Shown: positions 27,913-36,640, counted from the stretch's first letter. The stretch is DNA of 42,877 nt from Aliihoeflea aestuarii (GCF_024105665.1 NZ_JAAAMK010000016.1:1-42877), one strand, 5' to 3'. The notes: generated by a model from the letters alone, not told the origin. Numbers and translations: made by a program.

Positions 27913-29152
27913 CATCGGCCGGGATACCGTCACGCGCTATGACGTCGACGCGATCCGCCGCGACTTCCCGATCCTGTCGCGTGAAGTCTATGGCAAGCCG
28001 CTCGTCTATCTGGACAACGGGGCGTCCTCGCAAAAGCCACAGCAGGTGATCGACCGGATCGCGAAGGCGTATTCCAGCGAATATGCCAACGTCCATCGCG
28101 GACTGCACTTCCTGTCGAATGAGGCGACCGACGCCTATGAGGCGGCGCGTGAGAGCGTGCGCTCCTATATCAATGCATCCAGCGTCGACGAGATCGTCTT
28201 CACGAAATCGGCGACCGAGGCAATCAACACGGTCGCCTATGGCTATGGCATGCCGAATATCGGCGAGGGCGACGAGATCGTCCTGTCGATCATGGAGCAC
28301 CACTCCAACATCGTGCCGTGGCATTTCATCCGCGAGCGGCAGGGCGCCAAACTCGTCTGGGTGCCGGTCGACGAGGAGGGCGTATTTCATATCGAGGAAT
28401 TCGAAAAGCGCCTGACGGACCGTACCAAGCTGGTCGCGATCACGCATATGTCGAACGTGCTCGGCACTATCACGCCGATCCGCGAAATCTGCCGCATCGC
28501 ACATGAGCGCGGCATTCCCGTGCTGGTCGATGGCAGCCAAGGTGCGGTGCACATGCCGGTCGACGTACAGGAATTGGGCTGCGACTGGTATGTCTTCACC
28601 GGTCACAAGGTTTATGGGCCGTCGGGCATCGGCGTCCTTTACGGGCGCGCGGAGATGCTGGAGAAGATGCGCCCGTTCCAGGGCGGCGGCGAAATGATCG
28701 AGGAAGTGACGGAAGACAACGTCACCTATAACGAGCCGCCGCATCGCTTCGAGGCCGGCACGCCGCCCATCGTCCAGGCGATCGGGCTCGGCGCGGCGCT
28801 GGAATATGTGAAGGGCATCGGACGGGAGGCAATTGCCGCCCATGAGGCGGAGCTTGCGGCCTATGCCCATGAACGCCTGTCGCGGATCAACTCGATGCGC
28901 ATCATCGGCAATGCGCCGGGCAAGGGCGCGATCGTTTCGTTCGAGTTGCAGGGCATTCACGCGCATGACGTCTCGATGGTGATCGACCGCGAGGGCGTTG
29001 CCGTGCGTGCGGGAACGCATTGCGCGCAGCCGCTCCTGAAGCGTTTCGGCGTGACCTCGACATGCCGTGCCTCATTCGCCATGTATAATACGAAGGCCGA
29101 GGTCGATGCCCTCGCCGACGCGCTGGAAAAGGCGCGCACATTCTTCAGGTGA
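27905..29152 (+). CDS. sufS: SufS cysteine desulfurase
   Basis: SufS is the group II cysteine desulfurase that supplies sulfur to SufB through SufE or SufU. The 415-residue protein has MEHHSN (130-135), PLP lysine K235 in FTGHKVYGPSG and the catalytic cysteine C373 in RAGTHCAQPLLKRF. The ATG at 27905 lies inside the last codons of sufD. No sufE or sufU is in the window, so the transfer partner is encoded elsewhere or sulfur passes directly. A second desulfurase at the head of the operon is typical of Rhizobiales. Confidence 0.96.
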   Translation: MASIGRDTVTRYDVDAIRRDFPILSREVYGKPLVYLDNGASSQKPQQVIDRIAKAYSSEYANVHRGLHFLSNEATDAYEAARESVRSYINASSVDEIVFTKSATEAINTVAYGYGMPNIGEGDEIVLSIMEHHSNIVPWHFIRERQGAKLVWVPVDEEGVFHIEEFEKRLTDRTKLVAITHMSNVLGTITPIREICRIAHERGIPVLVDGSQGAVHMPVDVQELGCDWYVFTGHKVYGPSGIGVLYGRAEMLEKMRPFQGGGEMIEEVTEDNVTYNEPPHRFEAGTPPIVQAIGLGAALEYVKGIGREAIAAHEAELAAYAHERLSRINSMRIIGNAPGKGAIVSFELQGIHAHDVSMVIDREGVAVRAGTHCAQPLLKRFGVTSTCRASFAMYNTKAEVDALADALEKARTFFR

Positions 29153-29156
29153 TGAC

Positions 29157-29522
29157 ATGAGCGACGAAACCGCAATCGAGAGCACCGCACCGATATCCGC
29201 GATCCCGCCGGATGAGTTGGCGCGGCTGACGGACGACATCGTCTCGGCCTTGAAAACCGTTTACGACCCGGAAATTCCAGCCGACATCTACGAACTCGGG
29301 CTGATCTACAAGATCGACATCGAGGACGACCGCTCGGTCAAGATCGACATGACGCTGACCGCGCCCGGATGCCCCGTCGCCGGCGAAATGCCGGGCTGGG
29401 TGGCGAATGCGGTCGGCACCGTCGAGGGAATTTCCGACGTAGATGTGCAGATGGTGTTCGATCCGCCCTGGACGCCGGATCGCATGTCGGAAGAGGCGCA
29501 GGTCGCCGTCGGCTGGTATTAG
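29157..29522 (+). CDS. sufT: SUF system protein SufT (DUF59/MIP18 family)
   Basis: This 121-residue DUF59 protein has the family core VYDPEIPADIYELGLIY and the cysteine motif TLTAPGCPVAGEMP. Its relatives help in Fe-S cluster maturation and delivery. The C terminus FDPPWTPDRMSEEAQV is the conserved tail. It starts four bases after the sufS stop with AGGTGA as ribosome site. Older names in rhizobia are sufX or paaD-like. The start at 29157 excludes an Arg-rich upstream extension that overlaps sufS. Confidence 0.93.
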   Translation: MSDETAIESTAPISAIPPDELARLTDDIVSALKTVYDPEIPADIYELGLIYKIDIEDDRSVKIDMTLTAPGCPVAGEMPGWVANAVGTVEGISDVDVQMVFDPPWTPDRMSEEAQVAVGWY

Positions 29523-29547
29523 AACCATGTCCATTCGACTGAAACCG

Positions 29548-29640
29548 GCCTGCAAACGGGAGATTTCTGCGCTTCCGGTCCTCACGTACTCTAAGTGCGC
29601 TCCGGTCCGGTTCTCGAACTCTCCCATTTTCGGCGCGGTT
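29548..29640. repeat. palindromic intergenic mosaic element (RIME-like)
   Basis: The sufT-sufA gap (230 bases) contains CACGTACT-CTA-AGTGCG, a small hairpin. CCGGTCC occurs on either side and the block is flanked by GGGAGA and TCTCCC. The layout resembles mosaic repeats of rhizobial genomes. The only copy in this window is this one, so the family assignment is from memory of similar elements. Confidence 0.35.
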
Positions 29641-29752
29641 TGAGCCGAATGCTGCATGGCCGCCCGTTCCCGGTTGCGCCGGGCGCGAAACTTCCCCATC
29701 TTGAACGCATGGACATTCCACGGGCCTTGAACCCGCCGGCATGGAGAATTAG

Positions 29753-30142
29753 ATGGCACGATTTTCGGTAATGACCCTGACGGACGAGGCGGCAGGCCGC
29801 GTGCGCGACATAGTGTCGGCGCGCGACGGTGCTGCCGGCATCCGCATCGGGATCAAGAAGGGCGGCTGCGCCGGCATGGAATATACGGTCGATCTCGTTT
29901 CCGAGCCCGATCCGAAGGATGACCATGTCGAGCGCGACGGGGCGCATGTCTACGTCGCGCCGGAAGCGGCGCTGTTCCTGCTCGGCACCGAAATGGGTTT
30001 CGAGACAACCACGCTGCGCTCCGGCTTCACTTTCAAGAACCCGAACCAGTCGTCGGCCTGCGGTTGCGGCGAATCGATCGAGTTGAAGCCGGCGGACCTG
30101 AAGGCGCTGGCCGAAGCGCGCGGGCAGGGCGCGGTCGTCTAA
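29753..30142 (+). CDS. sufA: Fe-S cluster carrier SufA (A-type)
   Basis: SufA takes clusters from the SufBCD scaffold and delivers them to target proteins. The 129-residue protein carries the three A-type cysteines: C39 in KKGGCAGMEY, then C103 and C105 in SSACGCGES. GGAGAATTAG precedes the ATG. It is the last gene of the SUF operon and is set apart from sufT by 230 bases with a repeat element, so its expression may be partly separate. Confidence 0.95.
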   Translation: MARFSVMTLTDEAAGRVRDIVSARDGAAGIRIGIKKGGCAGMEYTVDLVSEPDPKDDHVERDGAHVYVAPEAALFLLGTEMGFETTTLRSGFTFKNPNQSSACGCGESIELKPADLKALAEARGQGAVV

Positions 30143-30147
30143 GCAGC

Positions 30148-30163
30148 GGGGCGCAATGGCCCC
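30148..30163. terminator. weak hairpin between sufA and the convergent TRAP gene
   Basis: GGGGC (30148-30152) and GCCCC (30159-30163) can form a 5-bp stem with a six-base loop, followed by ACCTCCTTTC. It sits in the 29-base gap between two convergent stops, the right place for a terminator, but the stem is short. Confidence 0.3.
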
Positions 30164-30171
30164 ACCTCCTT

Positions 30172-31257
30172 TCACGATGTCTGGAAGAACCGCTCCCGCG
30201 CCAGAAGATAGGGAATTTCCGTCTGTTCCTTGCGTGCCCGCTGAAGTGCCAGCGCCTGCATGAAGGACTCCGCGACACGTTGGGTGAGCGGATCGGACGA
30301 CCCGCGCAGTCCGTCGAGAATCTCCCGAGACGCTTCAGCGCCCGCTTCGAGAATATCGTCGGGGAACGTTCGCACGATGACGCCGTGATCATCGACCAAA
30401 GTGCGCAGGGCGCGTGGATTGTTGGCCGCGAAATCCGCAGTCATCTGATCATGCGCCGCTTGAGTCGCGAGCCTGACGATCATTTGCAGATCCGGGGCCA
30501 GTGCGTCGAATTTCACGCGGTCGACGACCAGTTCGGCACCGGCGCACGGTTCGATGAAACTGGGCAGGTAGTAGTTCTTCGTGACCTGATGGAAACCGAG
30601 TGCGAGATCGTTGTATGGCCCGACGAATTCGGCCGCGTCGAGCGTTCCCGATTGCAGCGCCTGGAAGATTTCGCCCGCCGCGATGTTGGTCACCGATGCG
30701 CCCAGCCTCTGCCAGACCTGTCCGCCAAGCCCGGGCGTGCGGAACCGCAAACCCTGAATATCGGCCAGACTAGTCAATTCGCTGCGGAACCACCCGCCGG
30801 CCTGCGTGCCCGAATCTCCGGCGAGAAATCCGCGCACGCCGAACTGTTCATAGACCTCGTCCCATAGCTCCTGTCCGCCGAGATAACGCACCCATGCCGT
30901 CAGTTCGCGCGAGGTCATGCCGTAAGGAACGCCGGAAAAGAAGTTCAGTGCCAGACTCTTGTTCTGCCAGTAATAGGGCGTTCCGTGGCTCATCTCGGCA
31001 TTGCCGTCGATGACGGCGTCGAGGGACTGGAGCGGCGGAACGAGTTCGCCGGCTGCATAGACCTCGATGCTCAGGCGTCCGTCCGACGCGGCGGTAATGT
31101 CGTCCGCGATTTTCTGGGCACCTACGCCCTGGCCTGGAAAGTTGCGCGGCCATGTCGTGACCATGCGCCATACATGGCGCTCCTGCGCGATTGCCGGGGC
31201 GGCGAGGGCCGTTGCGGCTCCGGCAGCACCCAAACCCAGAAACGAGCGTCTTTCCAT
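30172..31257 (-). CDS. TRAP transporter substrate-binding protein, TakP-like
   Basis: This 361-residue periplasmic binding protein begins MERRSFLGLG, a Tat-like twin-arginine signal, with cleavage likely after APAIAQ. The blocks MSHGTPYYWQNK, QAGGWFRSEL and AEFVGPYNDLALGFHQV resemble TakP-type proteins that bind 2-oxo acids. GGGAGGA lies upstream of the ATG. No DctQ or DctM gene is adjacent, so it must use a membrane partner encoded elsewhere. It is unlike the DctP at 36641 in sequence. Substrate is inferred only. Confidence 0.88.
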   Translation of the reverse strand: MERRSFLGLGAAGAATALAAPAIAQERHVWRMVTTWPRNFPGQGVGAQKIADDITAASDGRLSIEVYAAGELVPPLQSLDAVIDGNAEMSHGTPYYWQNKSLALNFFSGVPYGMTSRELTAWVRYLGGQELWDEVYEQFGVRGFLAGDSGTQAGGWFRSELTSLADIQGLRFRTPGLGGQVWQRLGASVTNIAAGEIFQALQSGTLDAAEFVGPYNDLALGFHQVTKNYYLPSFIEPCAGAELVVDRVKFDALAPDLQMIVRLATQAAHDQMTADFAANNPRALRTLVDDHGVIVRTFPDDILEAGAEASREILDGLRGSSDPLTQRVAESFMQALALQRARKEQTEIPYLLARERFFQTS

Positions 31258-31411
31258 CGAGCATCCTCCCTCGTCGATGTGACCGGGTCGCTGATGTCCA
31301 ATGCGGCCCGAATGCGGATTGTCCCTTTCATGCGATCGGCGTTGCGTTTCGGCAGCGCCGCCAAAGAGTAAGCCATCGAAGGAAGTTGACCTAACGGAAA
31401 TCGGCGAAAGT

Positions 31412-31909
31412 CTAATCTACCCACATGCCATGCTGCCGGTGCCAGTCGGCGATGGAGAGTTCGGGATACAGGTCATAAGCCGTTTCACCTGCGCGAATGT
31501 CCGGCTCGACCCAGGACGCCTTGTATTTCAGCATGAGATGCACGCGCGATGGCGGTTTCGGCAGGTCGGAATCGATGGCGGACGCGAATGGATGGACGAG
31601 ATCTGCCCATGTGGGGTCGAAGAGCCAAAGAGCGGTTCCGCATTTTGTGCAGAAATTCCGTTCTCCCGACGAGGTTGTCGCCTTCGAATGCTCGTCGTCG
31701 TGTATCCGCGCGCGAAAGATGCCGATAGCGTCCTTGCCCTTTATCTCCAGTGTTCGCGCATCAGCACCCAGATTGATGGCATAGCCGCCACCGCCCGCCT
31801 GCTTGCGGCATATCGAGCAATAGCAAAGCTGGTAAGGCGCGGGCGTGTGGCTTTGGACGCTGAAGGCGACCGCGCCGCAACGGCACGATCCTGCAAGCTG
31901 CATCGGCAT
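31412..31909 (-). CDS. GFA family protein (glutathione-dependent formaldehyde-activating / CENP-V-like)
   Basis: This 165-residue zinc protein has the family cysteines C9 and C11 (SCRCG), C29, C31 and C34 (LCYCSICRK), and C87 and C90 (NFCTKCG), which bind two zinc ions. Family members include Gfa, which may speed formation of S-hydroxymethylglutathione, but most members have no known reaction. AACGGGAGA precedes the ATG at 31909. It is divergent from the TfoX-domain gene, 63 bases away. Confidence 0.9.
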   Translation of the reverse strand: MPMQLAGSCRCGAVAFSVQSHTPAPYQLCYCSICRKQAGGGGYAINLGADARTLEIKGKDAIGIFRARIHDDEHSKATTSSGERNFCTKCGTALWLFDPTWADLVHPFASAIDSDLPKPPSRVHLMLKYKASWVEPDIRAGETAYDLYPELSIADWHRQHGMWVD

Positions 31910-31972
31910 GACGGCTCTCCCGTTGATGATACCTGTGCGCTAAGGTAGGGCGCAGGGATACGGGAGCCAGCC

Positions 31973-32323
31973 ATGGACGAGCGCGATCTGGTCGATCTGT
32001 TTGCCGCGTTCGGCCCGGTTTCGGTCAGGCGCATGTTCGGCGGCCACGGCATCTATCACGATGGCCGTATCATTGCGCTACACGCATTCGGGGAGGTGTG
32101 GCTGAAGGCAGATGAGCTATCCGCACCCGATTTCGAGGCGGCCGGCTCGCGCCAGTGGCTCTACGAGATGAAGGGCAAGCCCACGCGCATGCCCTACTGG
32201 TCGGTTCCCGACGAAGCGCTGGACGATCCGCACGAACTTGCAGAATGGGCGCGTAAGGCCGACGCGGCCTCGCGCCGCGCCGAAACCATGAAAAAGGTCA
32301 GACCTTCGCGACGACCTTCATGA
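31973..32323 (+). CDS. TfoX N-terminal domain protein
   Basis: This 116-residue protein consists of a TfoX N-terminal domain: DLFAAFGPVSVRRMFGGHGIYHDGRIIAL, then LYEMKGKPTRMPYWSVPDEALDD. TfoX (Sxy) activates competence genes in gammaproteobacteria, but here the C-terminal DNA-binding half is missing, as in many alphaproteobacterial versions. The role is unknown. Its last 26 bases overlap the 3' end of the opposite-strand helicase gene. Confidence 0.88.
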   Translation: MDERDLVDLFAAFGPVSVRRMFGGHGIYHDGRIIALHAFGEVWLKADELSAPDFEAAGSRQWLYEMKGKPTRMPYWSVPDEALDDPHELAEWARKADAASRRAETMKKVRPSRRPS

Positions 32324-33869
32324 AAGCGGGAATGTCGTCGCCGAAACCGATGGGCGCGGCGCCCAGATCGTCGCGGCGATGCCTGTTGCGATCGTGGTCG
32401 CGATCGCGGCCGGGGCGCTGGTCCGAATTACGTGCCGCGCGCTGCCGGTCTGCATTGTCGGAGCGGATCGCCTCACGCCGCTCGCTCCGCGCCTCGACAG
32501 GCGCAGCCTGATCAGCGGGAGCTTCGGATACCGCGACCGGAACGGAGGTGGGTGTTTCCGCCGAAACGGGCGCGTCGTCCGACTTCGTTCCACGGCGAGG
32601 CTTGCGCGCCTCGTCCTTGCGGCCACCACGCCCGCGCACAGTCTTCGAGCTGCGACGCGGTGTCTCGTCCTCGCTGTCGTCCTGCACGATCGTCGACAGA
32701 TCGCCGTCCAGCCATTCGATGTTCTGACCGATCAGTTTCTCGATGGCGTCGACATATTTGCCGTCCGCTTTCGTGGCCAGCGTAAACGCCTTGCCGGAGC
32801 GTCCGGCGCGACCCGTGCGGCCGATCCGGTGAACGTAGTCCTCAGCATGGATCGGCACGTCGAAGTTGAAGACATGGCTGACATCGGGAATATCGAGCCC
32901 GCGTGCTGCGACGTCCGAGGCGACGAGCAGCTTGAGCTTGCCGTCACGGAAGCCGGCGAGCATCGCCATACGGGCGCGCTGGTCCATGTCGCCATGCAGC
33001 GCGCCGGCATCGAAATCATGCTTGACCAGCGAGCGGAACAGTTCCGACACGGCCGTCTTGCGATTGCAGAAGATGATCGCGTTCTTGAGTTCGCTTTCCT
33101 CGGCGCGGATCAGGTCGCGCAGCACGGCCCGCTTGTCCCAGGCCTTCGCCTTCGACTTGACGAGGCGCTGCGTGACGGTCGTCGCCGTCGAGGCTGCCTT
33201 CGAGACTTCGATGCGCACCGGTGCCTGAAGGAATTTTTCCGTAAGCTTGGTGATCTCCGGCGGCATCGTCGCCGAGAAGAACAGCGTCTGGCGCGTGAAC
33301 GGGATCATTTCGCAAATGCGCTCGATATCGGGAATGAAGCCCATGTCGAGCATGCGGTCGGCTTCGTCGATGACGAGAATGTCGACAGCGTTCAGCAAAA
33401 GCTTGCCGCGCTCGCGGTGATCGAGCAGGCGGCCGGGCGTCGCGATAAGAACGTCGGCCCCGCGCTCCAGCTTCTTTTCCTGCTCGTCGAACGAAACGCC
33501 GCCGATCAGCAGCGCAATGTTGAGCTTGTGGTTCTTGCCGTATTTGATGAAGTTTTCTTCGACCTGGGCGGCAAGCTCGCGCGTCGGTTCGAGGATCAGG
33601 GTGCGGGGCATGCGTGCGCGGGCGCGGCCCTTTTCGAGGCGCGTGATCATCGGCAAGGTGAAAGCGGCGGTCTTGCCGGTGCCCGTCTGCGCGATGCCCA
33701 GAACATCCTTGCCGGCAAGGGCATGGGGAATGGCGCCTGCCTGGATTGGCGTCGGTACCGTATAGCCGGCATCGGTCACGGCGGCGAGGACTTTGGGCGA
33801 GAGTCCGAGATCGGCAAAGGTAATAGGCTGATCGGCAGCCTGATCTTCAATCTTGCTTTGAGCTGACAC
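32298..33869 (-). CDS. DEAD-box ATP-dependent RNA helicase (RhlE-like)
   Basis: This roughly 523-residue helicase unwinds RNA, for instance during ribosome assembly or RNA decay. The motifs run in order: Q motif ending TPIQ, AQTGTGKT, PTRELA, TPGRLLD, DEAD, SAT, ARGLDIP and HRIGRTGRAG. The last 120 residues are Arg/Asp/Ser-rich and low-complexity and probably bind RNA loosely. The GTG at 33869 gives the N terminus VSAQSKIEDQ; the ribosome site is weak and longer starts exist. It may be cold-induced, as are many RhlE proteins, but the sequence alone does not show this. Confidence 0.93.
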   Translation of the reverse strand: MSAQSKIEDQAADQPITFADLGLSPKVLAAVTDAGYTVPTPIQAGAIPHALAGKDVLGIAQTGTGKTAAFTLPMITRLEKGRARARMPRTLILEPTRELAAQVEENFIKYGKNHKLNIALLIGGVSFDEQEKKLERGADVLIATPGRLLDHRERGKLLLNAVDILVIDEADRMLDMGFIPDIERICEMIPFTRQTLFFSATMPPEITKLTEKFLQAPVRIEVSKAASTATTVTQRLVKSKAKAWDKRAVLRDLIRAEESELKNAIIFCNRKTAVSELFRSLVKHDFDAGALHGDMDQRARMAMLAGFRDGKLKLLVASDVAARGLDIPDVSHVFNFDVPIHAEDYVHRIGRTGRAGRSGKAFTLATKADGKYVDAIEKLIGQNIEWLDGDLSTIVQDDSEDETPRRSSKTVRGRGGRKDEARKPRRGTKSDDAPVSAETPTSVPVAVSEAPADQAAPVEARSERREAIRSDNADRQRAARNSDQRPGRDRDHDRNRHRRDDLGAAPIGFGDDIPAFMKVVAKV

Positions 33870-34036
33870 GTTTTGGCTGTCTCTGCTTGTTTGGCGTGGC
33901 GCTAACGGCGCGCATACGACAGGGGTTCCAAGCCGGTGGCATGGAAGTGCTGCCGTGGCGTTAAGGCCCCGGCCAGCCGATGTCAACCGAATCGGCCGTT
34001 TTCCAAGGCGGAATCGTTAATATGTGATCCCGGCGC

Positions 34037-34816
34037 TTAGTATCGAAACTGTTCGGCCAGAACCCGTTCGTCCCAGGAGTGGCTCGGATCGAACAGCACC
34101 GTCGCGGTCATGTCGCCGACTTCGCGCACCGTCACGCTCAGGATCGAGCGGATTTCGGTGTGGTCGGCCACCACGTTCACCGGCCGCTTGTCGGCTTCCA
34201 GAACGTCGAAGTGAACGGTCGAGCGATTGGGCAAAAGCGCGCCGCGCCAGCGGCGTGGGCGAAAGGGGCTGACCGGGGTGAGGGCCAGCAAGGGAGCGTC
34301 GAGCGGCAGGATCGGGCCGTGCGCGGAAAGATTGTAGGCTGTCGAACCTGCCGGCGTCGCGACCATCACGCCGTCGCAGACCAGTTCGTCGAGCCGCATT
34401 TTTCCGTCGATGGTGATGCGCAGTTTGGCCGCCTGCGCCGACTGGCGGAACAGGGCGATTTCGTTGATCGCGAGAATTCGCGGCTCTTGTCCGTCGTGGG
34501 TCGTGGCCACCATTTCGAGCGGGCGGATCGTCTCGGGCAGGGCGGCGGCGATGCGCTCGGGCAGGCGGTGCTCGCGGTATTCGTTCATCAGGAAACCGAC
34601 GGTTCCCTTGTTCATGCCGTAGATTTTCTTCGAGGATCCCATTTGTGCGCGCAGGGTTTCGAGCATGAAGCCGTCGCCGCCCAGTGCGACGACGATGGTG
34701 GCTTCGTCGAGGCTCGACTGCCCGTAAAGCGCGGCAAGGCGGCGCGCTGCCGATTGGGCTTCGTCCGTCGCCGCGGCGACGAAGGCGATCGACTGCGGCT
34801 TTTGAGGGGAGACCAT
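34037..34816 (-). CDS. nadK: NAD kinase
   Basis: NAD kinase makes NADP from NAD. The 259-residue protein has the GGDG motif at residues 46-49 (ALGGDGFML), NEIALFR, CDGVMVATPAGSTAYNLSAHGPI and the C-terminal substrate region. It fits the short alphaproteobacterial form. The ATG at 34816 gives MVSPQKPQSIAF; upstream in-frame starts would add unrelated sequence. The ribosome site is weak (GGGCAG). The gene stands alone between the helicase and tRNA-Thr. Confidence 0.95.
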   Translation of the reverse strand: MVSPQKPQSIAFVAAATDEAQSAARRLAALYGQSSLDEATIVVALGGDGFMLETLRAQMGSSKKIYGMNKGTVGFLMNEYREHRLPERIAAALPETIRPLEMVATTHDGQEPRILAINEIALFRQSAQAAKLRITIDGKMRLDELVCDGVMVATPAGSTAYNLSAHGPILPLDAPLLALTPVSPFRPRRWRGALLPNRSTVHFDVLEADKRPVNVVADHTEIRSILSVTVREVGDMTATVLFDPSHSWDERVLAEQFRY

Positions 34817-34960
34817 GAAGCGCTGCCCGAATGTGTGAACGACCGGAAAAGCGCGTAGCATGCCACGCCACGCCCTGCAAAGGCGCGACGGAGCTCCCGA
34901 AGACGGAACCTCGCCGTTTGCGAGTTGCAAGAGAAACAGCCAAGCGTGAAATCGGAAAGT

Positions 34961-35036
<76 letters not shown>

Positions 35037-35133
35037 GCCGCGCAACCCGTTACCACAATCTGCGGCCCAGTAAAGAGTATTGGCGCGGGAGGCCGCTTTC
35101 GCAGCCTCCCTTATCGGATGACGCAGCGATCGT

Positions 35134-35379
35134 TCAGCGCCGGATTGCCCGACCGAGCGCGATCAGGATGCAGGCGCCGATGAAGCCGGCGACCAGGTTG
35201 CCGAGCCACCCGGCAAACGTGACACCCACCAGTCCCAGCAGGATGTTCGCGACGATCGCTCCCACGATGCCCAGAACGATGTTGGCGATAATGCCCGTAT
35301 TGCTGTTCATGAAGTTCGAAGCGATCCAGCCCGCGAGGCCGCCGATGATGATCGCCGCGATCCAGCCTACACCTTCCAT
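35134..35379 (-). CDS. GlsB/YeaQ/YmgE family small membrane protein
   Basis: This 81-residue protein has three hydrophobic segments rich in Gly, Ile and Val, opening with GWIAAIIIGGLAGWIAS, as in the transglycosylase-associated/YeaQ family. AGGGG precedes the ATG at 35379. Such proteins are often induced by envelope or stationary-phase stress, but their mechanism is unknown. The gene lies 97 bases past tRNA-Thr. Confidence 0.88.
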   Translation of the reverse strand: MEGVGWIAAIIIGGLAGWIASNFMNSNTGIIANIVLGIVGAIVANILLGLVGVTFAGWLGNLVAGFIGACILIALGRAIRR

Positions 35380-35520
35380 GGAATTTCCCCTTCTCCGATA
35401 TGAGCGTTCGAAAACTGCCCACGACTCATCTAACGTTGCGGAATATAGCGCGATAAGATGACGCAGGAAGAGGGTCACTTCTCACCTTTCTCAAAAGGTT
35501 CGCGATCATCCAATACATTG

Positions 35521-36531
35521 TCAAATATTCGGAACGTTCGTCGGAAAGATGATCTGCATGGGCAGATGTCCGGGCAGCACCGACGAATGCACGGTATCGA
35601 CCAGCATCTCGAGCAGGGTCTGTGTCCGGTGCGTGAGCACGGCAAGCATTGTATCTTCCTCGAGCATCGCAAGCGTATCCCGGCTCAGCCCATGTCCGAC
35701 GAGCGCGACCTGCGTTGCGCGTCCGGCCTGCCGCACCGCCGTCCCGATACCGGCCGATGATCCTCCGACATTATAGATTCCACATAGATCGGGATGCCGA
35801 TCAAGAAGATCGAGCGTGAGCTTCGCATTGACCTGCGGATCGTCTCGCCCCTCGATCGTTTCAGCAAAGGCCACGCCTGGATAGTCCCTCAGAATCAGCT
35901 CCTGAAAACCGAGCTCGCGTTCGACATGCGCGCGATACTGACGCGTTGCGGCGACAATGGCGACCTTGCCTTTCCGGTGAGGATTAAGCCGCGCCAGAAG
36001 AAAGGCGGCCGTTCGGCCAGCCGCGACATTGTCGATCCCTATATAGGCGTGCCGTCGGCTATCAGTAATGTCGCTGATGATGGTGATCACGCGCTTGCCG
36101 GCGGTGACCAGCCTGTCGACCTCGTCGCGCACTTCCGGGTGATCGACGCCGAAAAACGCGATGGCGTCCGAGCGCTTGCCAAGCCGGCGAAGCGCGCCGG
36201 CGAGCGCTGCCGCATCGAGGCTCTCCACCATGAAACTGTGGAGACGCGCACCGCGATCACGCGCTTGCGCCCATATGCGCAGTTCGTTGTTGAAGGTGCG
36301 GATATAGGGGTTGGCGGTTCCGGGCAGCACGACTGTCAGGCGCAGCCGCTCCGGCCGCATGAGACGCGCGATTTGCTCTTCGGCGAGATAGCCGCATTCT
36401 CCGGCGGCTCTCAGCACGCGTTCGGCTGTCTGCTGGCGAACATTGGGCCTCCCGTGAAGCACCCGGTCGACCGTGGCCTCCGACACCCCGGCCAGATTGG
36501 CGATGTCGCGCAAGGCGGGACGCGATCCCAT
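35521..36531 (-). CDS. LacI family transcriptional regulator
   Basis: This 336-residue repressor has an N-terminal LacI helix-turn-helix (LRDIANLAGVSEATVDRVLHGRPNV), a hinge, and a periplasmic-binding-protein-like effector domain (Peripla_BP type, LRLTVVLPGTANPYI onwards). It is divergent from the TRAP-RLP operon and most likely controls it in response to the sugar acid that is imported. I chose the ATG at 36531 with GAGGTG upstream; a TTG one codon before is possible. The ligand is unknown. Its promoter spacer carries the direct repeat described at 36555-36591. Confidence 0.92.
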   Translation of the reverse strand: MGSRPALRDIANLAGVSEATVDRVLHGRPNVRQQTAERVLRAAGECGYLAEEQIARLMRPERLRLTVVLPGTANPYIRTFNNELRIWAQARDRGARLHSFMVESLDAAALAGALRRLGKRSDAIAFFGVDHPEVRDEVDRLVTAGKRVITIISDITDSRRHAYIGIDNVAAGRTAAFLLARLNPHRKGKVAIVAATRQYRAHVERELGFQELILRDYPGVAFAETIEGRDDPQVNAKLTLDLLDRHPDLCGIYNVGGSSAGIGTAVRQAGRATQVALVGHGLSRDTLAMLEEDTMLAVLTHRTQTLLEMLVDTVHSSVLPGHLPMQIIFPTNVPNI

Positions 36532-36554
36532 CAAAACACCTCAAACTTTTGGCG

Positions 36555-36591
36555 TTGCCCTGTCTATCGAGCTTCCATAGCTTCCAGTCAA
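36555..36591. promoter_or_regulatory. overlapping divergent promoters with tandem 9-bp repeat (candidate LacI-type operator)
   Basis: For the regulator, TTGACT (36591-36586) and GATAGA (36568-36563) have a 17-base spacer. For the operon, TTGCCC (36555-36560) and TAGCTT (36578-36583) are also 17 bases apart. The common spacer holds a tandem repeat, GAGCTTCCA then TAGCTTCCA (36569-36586). A protein bound there would block both promoters. LacI operators are usually palindromes, so binding by this regulator is inferred. Confidence 0.5.
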
Positions 36592-36640
36592 TGTGCCGGG
36601 TAGAGGAATGCCGGGACACCTATCGATCTGGGAGGACATC

